Translations under genes and position numbers: made by a program
Shown: piece after piece, positions 57,890-64,000 of the stretch
How the letters are laid out: the number at the start of each line of letters is the position of its first letter
Numbering within the stretch: position 1 is the stretch's first letter
From: Mesodorylaimus sp. YZB2_4
Lineage: Eukaryota; Nematoda; Enoplea; Dorylaimida; Dorylaimidae
NCBI GenBank assembly: GCA_030248295.1
Contig: JASANH010001508.1
Coordinates: 1,274,053-1,338,052, forward strand
Length of the DNA: 64,000 nucleotides
Direction: 5' to 3'
The notes under the pieces: model-generated
What the model was told of the DNA's origin: nothing
Database searches by the model: none
Seen by the model: only the letters and a program-made list of their open reading frames with translations

Positions 57890-58165
57890 ATTTGTGGGCT
57901 TAACGCCGACCAGTAGTCAAACCTTATAAGCCGGGCTGTGAGGGGGCCAGCACACACAGCAGCTTCCCTCTGCGTGTCTCCACTCAGAGCACCTCCACGC
58001 GAGGGCATCCTGGACAAAACACAGACTTCCTCTGACGATGGCGGGTGGGGTTTTAACCCTGTCTGTGTTCGACTGTCTCCTCGTTCGGCTTCCATCTTTC
58101 CACTCAGAGTGAGTCACCCTCGGCCTGGAGTGCTGCACTACCACCGCGGCTGCAATCGCTAAGTG
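57890..58165 (-). repeat. tRNA-derived SINE family B
   Basis: On the minus strand it reads from the head GCGATTGCAGCCGCGGTGGT through the B-type body to CTCTGAGTGGAGAC and the 3' end near 57905. Order matches the 58850-59185 copy. Confidence 0.7.
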
Positions 58166-58239
58166 GTGGCTAGCAATTAAACTAGAACTGCTTCAAAGAC
58201 GATCCAGATCGATGGACAAGGTCCATGTCCGAATAATCT

Positions 58240-58465
58240 TGCTGGCCGCGAAATAATTTGCAAACTGCGCGGTTAATTTCGGTCCATAGCTGAGAAGTGT
58301 GGAGGCTCGACTGCCAATCCATATTCTGCCCGGAGCCGGCAGATGGTAGCGTCATCCATCAGGGTGACGTTTCAGCCATATACTAGGTCGGAAGACTTGA
58401 TAGCCTATCCTGGGTTTTTGGCGTGGCGCAAAAGCTCCACTGGTCGTTCCCTTCAGTAAAACGGA
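58240..58465 (+). repeat. repeat family D copy
   Basis: Shares TTGGCGTGGCGCAAAAGCTC and CACTGGTCGTTCCCTTCAGT with the 13600-13665 region (GGCGTGGTACAAAAGCTCCG). The rest is diverged. Confidence 0.5.
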
Positions 58466-58849
58466 CATAGTCGTATTGCAGAAGGAATATTATTTAAATC
58501 CGTGGACCTTTATTTCCAACCCTGTGTGACCGATAAGGCACTAGCAAAGGCACGTTTACTAGGTTCAGCCAGGGACCCATCGAGATGGAGAAAAAGCAGC
58601 TGCAATGTGGCATGATGACGCTCACGGGCTGACTGGGGCATGGCATGGCATCAAACATTGACGAGGTAGCCACACAAAAGAACTAGCACTGCGGTCATTC
58701 GTCTGGTTTCACTCCTAAAAAAATTCAGTTTTTGTAGATGGTGCGCACACATGTGACATCAAGGGGACAATCTGCATGGCAGTAATTCTGGAGGAGGGTA
58801 CCACAGAAAGCCTATACGGCACTCTATCAACTAGCATCGATCGCGTGGC

Positions 58850-59185
58850 TGCGGTGGTGCAGCGGTGGGGCAATGGTCTCTTGCTTGGAAGCGAGTGGCT
58901 GGACTCGTCCCGGGTTCGATCTCCGGTGATGGAGGTCGGTTTGCGAGCCAAAAACCCTCGCTGACGCTTGCACGCCAGCAGGCCGTGGGTGACTCACCTA
59001 GGACTGTAGAGGTGCTCCGAGTGGAGAGACTGAAGCCAAACGAGGAGACGGTCTCGGCTGTCAAACACAGACAGTATTTTAAGCCCTCCTGCCATCGCCC
59101 GAGGAAGTCGGTGTCCTGTCCAGGATGTCCTCGCGTGGAGGTGCTCCTAGTGGAGACACGCAGAGGGACACTGCTGCGGCCTCTA
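58850..59185 (+). repeat. tRNA-derived SINE family B (best copy)
   Basis: A tRNA-like head (GCTGCGGTGGTGCAGCGGTG) and B box (CGGGTTCGATCTCC) are followed by GATGGAGGTCGGTTTGCGAG, a body, and the 3' end AGGTGCTCCTAGTGGAGACA. It is the reference for the copies at 10190, 26280 and 57890. Confidence 0.8.
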
Positions 59186-59706
59186 TTCTATTCTATTTCT
59201 ATTTTACTCTTGCCGAAGCACATACAGTAAATGCTACTCAAAACAGCAAGTACAAGGGATTCAGAGCTCAAATATAAGTCTATAAAATAAATAAATAAAT
59301 GGAAAGATTAAAAAAAAGAGAAAACCTTCATCAGTCAAATGTCAACTTCGAAACGGAGCCACTAGCGCACTGCAGCGCGCTCACTAGGTCCAGCCAGGGG
59401 ACCCATCGAGATGAAGAGAAACGTGAGCGACACAGATATGAAAGCACGGAATCCAAAGGGAGCTCTATCGGAGTCTTCACTCACTGTAAGACACGTCGAC
59501 CCCACGTGGCATGGTGTAAAAGCGCGTGAACGTTCGACGTGGGCCACACATGTTGCGGATGCTGTCACGGGTTTCGTCAGTGACCATATGAGTGCGTGAA
59601 CACTTTCCGTAGAAGATCTTTGCATCTCTCGATCATCCAGCATGGCACCGTGGCACACTGCACGTCATTCACATCAGACACACAAACACATCCAAGTCAC
59701 GCCCTA

Positions 59707-60731
59707 TCACTTCGATTTCGGTACCTTCGCGGGCGGTGCTTTCTGCCTGATGGACGGCTCCGACGGCGGCCTTTGCCTGATCGATGGGTCCGATGCCGGC
59801 TTCTGCCTGATGGACGGTTCTGGTTGCCTGACCGACACCGAAGCCTGTGGGCTGCCCGACGAAGACGACGTGCCGACTGGAGAGCTCGGGCTGACTGGTG
59901 ATCCCACAACAGCTGGTTTCTGGATGTTCAGCGCAGGCCTGGGCTTCCCTGACGCCGGGGCAGAAGGGGATGACGGTTCCGCGTATTTTTCGGGTCCCTT
60001 GATCGACTTCAACGAGGCGTACGACACGCGACCATATTCGGCTTCCGACTTGAGATAGTAATCGACGGCTTTGGCGATGTCCATTTGGTAATCGGGGATG
60101 CGGATGAGACGTTCGTAGAGCAGGACTGCTTGCTGCTCAAAGTCTTTCTGGCACGCAATGGCCTCCCGACCTCGCTGCTCGATCTCGGTGGCCGCACAGA
60201 ACCGCAGACGATCGCGACTGAAATCGTAGGCCGTCCTCTTCTTGTTCAAGTCGTCGAAGCCCTTCTTGATTTCCACGTACGTCGTCTCCGTGAACTTCTT
60301 CAGCTCGTTGACTCTAAACCAACAATCCCTGAGGCACGCCACCAGAACCAAGCGCTCGCTACTTACGCGTATATCTGGACCTGCCGCAGGAATCTGTCCT
60401 GGTACTTGTTCATCTCGGCTTCGCTCTCGGCCGCAATCTTCAGGAACGTAGCCAAAGGCGGATTGTCGCTGAAGCACCCCGCGATACCCTCTTGCAGGGT
60501 TTTGATCAACCGCAATCGCTCGTTGGAGTTGTCGTCGGGTGGCACGAGACGATTCGGATCGGCCGTTCGATGAGATTTGTTCGGTTGGGCCACTCTTCGC
60601 ATGGCCTCGATCAGTTGCCTGGCGTACTTGTTCAGTTCTTCGACCTTGTTCATTTGGTCGAGCAGCTCGGGCGCCAGTTCAGTTCGCTGGGCGCGCGTTG
60701 CCCACAAGTGCAACTTCTTGTATCCGGCCAT
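59707..60731 (-). CDS. BAR-domain protein with Pro/Ser-rich tail
   Basis: BAR domains form curved coiled-coil dimers that sense or bend membranes in endocytosis and trafficking. Exons 60367-60731 and 59707-60313 (53-bp intron, GTAAGT donor, TTTAG acceptor) give 323 residues. The first 240 residues are three long helices: MAGYKKLHLWATRAQRTELA, LKIAAESEAEMNKYQDRF and VEIKKGFDDLNKKRTAYDFS, the last resembling endophilin/amphiphysin-type BAR helix 2. The tail holds three to four PSIRQK repeats; no SH3 domain is seen. The frame is open upstream with a hydrophobic stretch (to 60821), but I prefer the internal ATG because BAR proteins begin this way; the longer start cannot be excluded. Confidence 0.8.
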
Positions 60732-60839
60732 AGTGCAGACCCGATCGACCTTCCAACCGCACACGAGCACGACCAGCACCAACAGTAAAACAGGAAAGCT
60801 AGCGACACGTCGTGATGGCATGAGAGACTTTACACTGCA

Positions 60840-62480
60840 AACTTAGAATGGGGCAAAGGCGTGTGTGACGAACTTTTTTGGTCTGTCTGGAGATCGATAC
60901 TCTGGTCGGGAGACGTCGCTTTCTCGGCCTGGTGTTTCAGCGGCAGGTAAAGTATAGTCGTAAGACTTGCCTTCTTCAGTCGGGGTTTTTGCCTAAGAGA
61001 CTTCACTCTCGACCATCTCCCGCTGCCTTGGCGAGTTGGTTACAAGTGCTTGAGTCCAACTTGAGTCTGCCAGACAAGCAAGGCCACGCAACACTTCAAA
61101 GACACGACCAAGTAATACTCCAAGATACACCAGTAGCAGAGATCTAGGCTGCTATAAGCTAGGACCTCTCGATACTCCGCGTCCTTTTTGAGATTGGATC
61201 GTGCGTACATGTACCTCGTTGAGAATAAAACGAATAGACGACCCGTAAAACGTCAATGACTTCTCTCTTAATGAAGGCCAGTTTTTCGACGTCATGCGAG
61301 TCTTCTAGGAAATATTTTTACCTTTCTCTAAGGGCATATCAGACGAAAACGTTATTCCTAAATATTTGATTTCGTGAAAGTAATTGGTTGACCATGAACC
61401 ATCACGAGTCGAAAATTACATTGGGAAAGAATAGTTTTGGACTTCTCGGCGCTGAGCTTCAAACCAAGGGCTTCTAATCACCCATTGGCAAAATCAACGC
61501 AAGTTTGGCACGTACTGTACGCACAGCTCGCATCGCACATGAGAAACGCCTTGATTGAATGCGTATTTCCGCATCTCCAACCTTGAGTGGCTACTAAAAC
61601 AAAAAGTCAGCTGCATGTTTGCCAGACCCAGCGCCCAGGTTGCCTGAGAATGTTTAGTTCCTGGGTTGACCCTATTTTGCAGAGGTCATACAAGCTGCGG
61701 TTAGACTGCATTATACTGGCTTCAAAGTCAATTCCGGCATGCAAGCTTGTGTCCCATGAACGAGGGAAACTTGCTCGTTTCAGAAAGCGTGAGCGATAAA
61801 TTAAGGCATGCTCTGGAGAACTGTTTGTTAGTTTTATTGTTTTTTCGGAGATAAAGGCGGGCGAGTGGCCAGGACAACCGTTGAGATTCGCGGAGAATGT
61901 AGCATCGATAGCTGAACAGACATCAGATCACGAATTCTCTCAAGGCTGAAAACATCGGACCTGGCTCATGCAGCAATGTGTGACCTGAATATGATGAAGC
62001 AGGTCTTTATTTACGAAACTGTAGTGCATGTCAATTCTGTCAATTCTGGCGATCTGCTTCTTACTCGCTATTCTGATAAGGCTATTCCCACGCTAACTTT
62101 TCTGCTGGCAAAGATTTCGCCTGTTTTTATCCGACTGGCCCTGCGCATTGTTCAGTTATCAGCTAGAGCCAAGTCGCCGGGAATTAAGCCCGGGACAAGC
62201 CCAAGCGTTCGCTACCAGGCGATTCGGTTAGCCGAACGCCGAGCCACTGCACCACCCCGGAGTCCAAGAATGATAATGGACGAGAGAAGGCCCTTTTTGT
62301 CAGATTGGTATTCGAGGATCAATGTATTGTCCGCTACGTTCGGCGCCCGCTCCTTGACGGTCGGCTGGGGCCAGAGATACGCAAGTCCAGCTGCGGCGTG
62401 CTTACTGAATCATCATTGAAGACTGGTCCCCACTCTCAAAAAGAGCTCACTGAACTGCTCAACCTGAAAATATTAGCTGC
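60840..62480. other. intergenic region, no gene seen
   Basis: Only short ORFs and a tRNA-like SINE head at 62145-62265 are seen. The upstream part should contain the promoter of the BAR-domain gene. Confidence 0.4.
62145..62265 (-). repeat. tRNA-derived SINE head
   Basis: The minus strand reads CCGGGGTGGTGCAGTGGCTC, then TGGTAGCGAACGCTTGGGC and GTCCCGGGCTTAATTCCC, resembling a tRNA with A and B boxes. It is a partial family B copy. Confidence 0.6.
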
Positions 62481-62481
62481 G

Positions 62482-63070
62482 TCCCACGGTTGTTGGTCCC
62501 ACGGTTGTTGGTCCCACGGTTGTTGGTCCCACGGTTGTTGGTCCCACGGTTGTTGGTCCCACGGTTGTTGGTCCCACGGTTGTTGGTCCCACGGTTGTTG
62601 GTCCCACGGTTGTTGGTCCCACGGTTGTTGGTCCCACGGTTGTTGGTCCCACGGTTGTTGGTCCCACGGTTGTTGGTCCCACGGTTGTTGGTCCCACGGT
62701 TGTTGGTCCCACGGTTGTTGGTCCCACGGTTGTTGGTCCCACGGTTGTTGGTCCCACGGTTGTTGGTCCCACGGTTGTTGGTCCCACGGTTGTTGGTCCC
62801 ACGGTTGTTGGTCCCACGGTTGTTGGTCCCACGGTTGTTGGTCCCACGGTTGTTGGTCCCACGGTTGTTGGTCCCACGGTTGTTGGTCCCACGGTTGTTG
62901 GTCCCACGGTTGTTGGTCCCACGGTTGTTGGTCCCACGGTTGTTGGTCCCACGGTTGTTGGTCCCACGGTTGTTGGTCCCACGGTTGTTGGTCCCACGGT
63001 TGTTGGTCCCACGGTTGTTGGTCCCACGGTTGTTGGTCCCACGGTTGTTGTTGGTCCCAAGGTTGTTGGT
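62482..63070. repeat. 15-bp minisatellite, about 38 copies
   Basis: The unit TCCCACGGTTGTTGG repeats about 38 times with no visible base change except at the 3' end, where GTTGTTGTTGG and CCCAAGG break the pattern. Because the unit is five codons and lacks stops in all frames, every frame is open across the array. I regard it as a tandem repeat, not a gene. Confidence 0.95.
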
Positions 63071-63078
63071 AGCCCGCC

Positions 63079-63262
63079 GGGGTCGGCTTAGCGGGTTAAG
63101 GCGTGTGCCTCTGACGCTGGGTGCGCACTTACGGGGGAGGGCTCGACTCCCGCCTCGGTTCAAAATGATTGTCAACTATGTGTTCCGCAGCCCTCGAATG
63201 CGCTGTATAGCGCTTGGCTATGGATAAAGTATGACATGACATGACATGACATGACTGACATG
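63079..63262 (+). repeat. tRNA-derived SINE family A
   Basis: GGGGTCGGCTTAGCGGGTTA, then GGCTCGACTCCCGCC, the conserved body TTGGCTATGGATAAAG and an (ACATG)n tail. It begins about ten bases after the minisatellite. Confidence 0.85.
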
Positions 63263-63770
63263 TGGCCAACACTTTTATCACCTGAGCTGCAGTACCTTGA
63301 CTCTTTAGACATGGCATTTCGTGGTCGTGGTCACTACAGAACGACCAACAGTTCAAAAGAATTCACCTTCCTTTCCGTACTGTATTACCGTAGTGAGTGC
63401 AGATCGCAACTATGACAGACGTGTGACGATACTGAAGAGGAGACAGCCAAGCATTGTGTGAAACTGACTGTTGAAGAATATGACTTTCAGCTAGTTTAAA
63501 TCTCTCTCGTCACCATCCTAATTGATCTTAGTTATGTGTCATTGCATACATTGTAGCGCATACAGTACACGGCAGTGAGCGCACAAGACCAGACCACATT
63601 TTGCCTACAAAAGAGTCATTCCTTTTTTGTAGCCTGTATTTATTTGTGCAAAGGATATCAAATCCGAGGCAGCTTTACGGTTGACCAGTGTACTACCGAG
63701 GCTGACAACGTGATTGCTTAGATTCAAATCAACTACCTTTAACCAAGGTCAAGTGAATTCTGTTAATTAT
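63263..63770. other. intergenic stretch, no gene seen
   Basis: No coding or repeat signal that I can name lies between the SINE and the possible exon at the window end. Confidence 0.4.
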
Positions 63771-64000
63771 AAGAATGTTGGTCAGTTGCTCTTGTATCGC
63801 GAACGGGTCCAGCAACTCGACAAAGCAGTCGGCGATTTGGTCAATCGGCAGAAAGAAGTATTGGACAGGGTAAGCCAGCCACCAGTTTTGCCCTCTAGTC
63901 AGAATGAGAGTGGGTCTGGCAGTACCAGTTCGCAGCAGCGGGATAGTGGGTCAGCGGCAGGCTCTGGTCCCACCAGTACCAGTGGTAATCGGACTGCGCC
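63771..64000 (+). CDS. possible exon of a coiled-coil, Ser/Gly-rich protein, cut by the window end
   Basis: A frame open to the last base encodes a helical segment (RERVQQLDKAVGDLVNRQKE) followed by a Ser/Gly/Gln-rich stretch (SQNESGSGSTSSQQRDSG). A GACAG/GTAAGC donor-like site lies at about 63868, so the Ser-rich part could instead be intron. The start and family are unknown. Confidence 0.35.

Larger units (their letters stand above)
56200..59706. other. gene-poor region with SINE copies
   Basis: No gene is supported. It contains SINE family B copies at 57890-58165 and 58850-59185, repeat D at 58240-58465, and an (AAAT)n run near 59285. A block AGGT(T/C)CAGCCAGGG with GACCCATCGAGATG occurs at 58560 and again at 59390, marking another repeat. 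Confidence 0.45.

Noticed and set aside
59596..60058. Plus-strand ORFs opposite the BAR-domain tail
   Set aside because: They are shadows created by the PSIRQK-type repeats of the minus-strand gene.
60734..60821. Signal-peptide-like N-terminal extension of the BAR-domain protein
   Set aside because: BAR proteins are cytosolic and begin near MAGYKK; the hydrophobic stretch is more likely 5' untranslated sequence that happens to be open.
62305..63227. Long ORFs of 195-255 codons in several frames encoding CWSHG, LVPRL, NRGTN or TTVGP repeats
   Set aside because: They are the automatic result of a stop-free 15-bp repeat read in all frames; no start context, splice sites or conserved flanks support a gene.

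Overview
This is animal nuclear DNA. Every recognisable gene is split by short GT-AG introns of about 45 to 65 bp, plus a few longer ones filled with repeats. The families are metazoan: a polycystin-1 receptor-channel, an RNA polymerase I terminator of the TTF1 type, GADD45, HMG-CoA synthase, TDRD3, a PP1-class phosphatase, HMG-box and BAR-domain proteins, and a neuropeptide-like precursor. Small introns, many tRNA-derived SINEs and inverted-repeat elements, and a TATA plus TCAGT initiator promoter point to an invertebrate. I cannot fix the phylum from sequence alone; an ecdysozoan such as an arthropod, tardigrade or nematode relative is my best guess.

Layout. 1.7-15.6 kb, plus strand: a complete polycystin-1-like gene that I could model as 33 exons with matching phases, 2,376 codons plus stop. 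15.8-18.7 kb, minus strand: a TTF1/Reb1-like Myb-domain gene whose N-terminal half comes from five tandemly duplicated exons. 20.2-21.1 kb, plus: an intronless-CDS GADD45 gene with a sharp TATA/initiator promoter. 23-24.4 kb: gene fragments, namely two exons of an unknown Lys-rich protein, an ABCA transporter ATPase exon with a frameshift, and an orphan exon of a membrane glycoprotein. 27.8-33.9 kb: two head-to-head paralogues of an unrecognised secreted or membrane glycoprotein, one complete (minus) and one that appears truncated (plus).

35.5-38 kb is a foldback repeat rich in AGCCGAGC. 39.6-41.0 kb, plus: a divergent PP1 catalytic subunit with a phospho-tail-like repeat. 41.9-42.9 kb, minus: an unrecognised two-exon protein. 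44.4-45.1 kb, plus: an HMG-box protein with a second, apparently damaged HMG box behind it. 46-51.4 kb is mostly repeats, including a 1.5-kb inverted-repeat element that ends against the 5' end of the HMG-CoA synthase gene (51.8-54.3 kb, plus). TDRD3-like (54.5-55.35 kb, minus) is convergent with HMG-CoA synthase. 55.85-56.2 kb, plus: a neuropeptide-like precursor. 59.7-60.7 kb, minus: a BAR-domain protein. 62.48-63.07 kb: a near-perfect 15-bp minisatellite of about 38 copies beside a SINE. The window ends inside a possible coiled-coil, Ser/Gly-rich gene.

The genes are unrelated to one another in function, as expected of animal chromatin, and I see no operon. The most unusual items are the exon-array in the TTF1-like gene, the head-to-head glycoprotein family with no domain I recognise, the small RYamide-type precursor, a GC-AG intron in TDRD3, and the possible use of a transposon end as the HMG-CoA synthase promoter. 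All exon models were built by hand from splice signals and reading phase; no alignment or database search was run.
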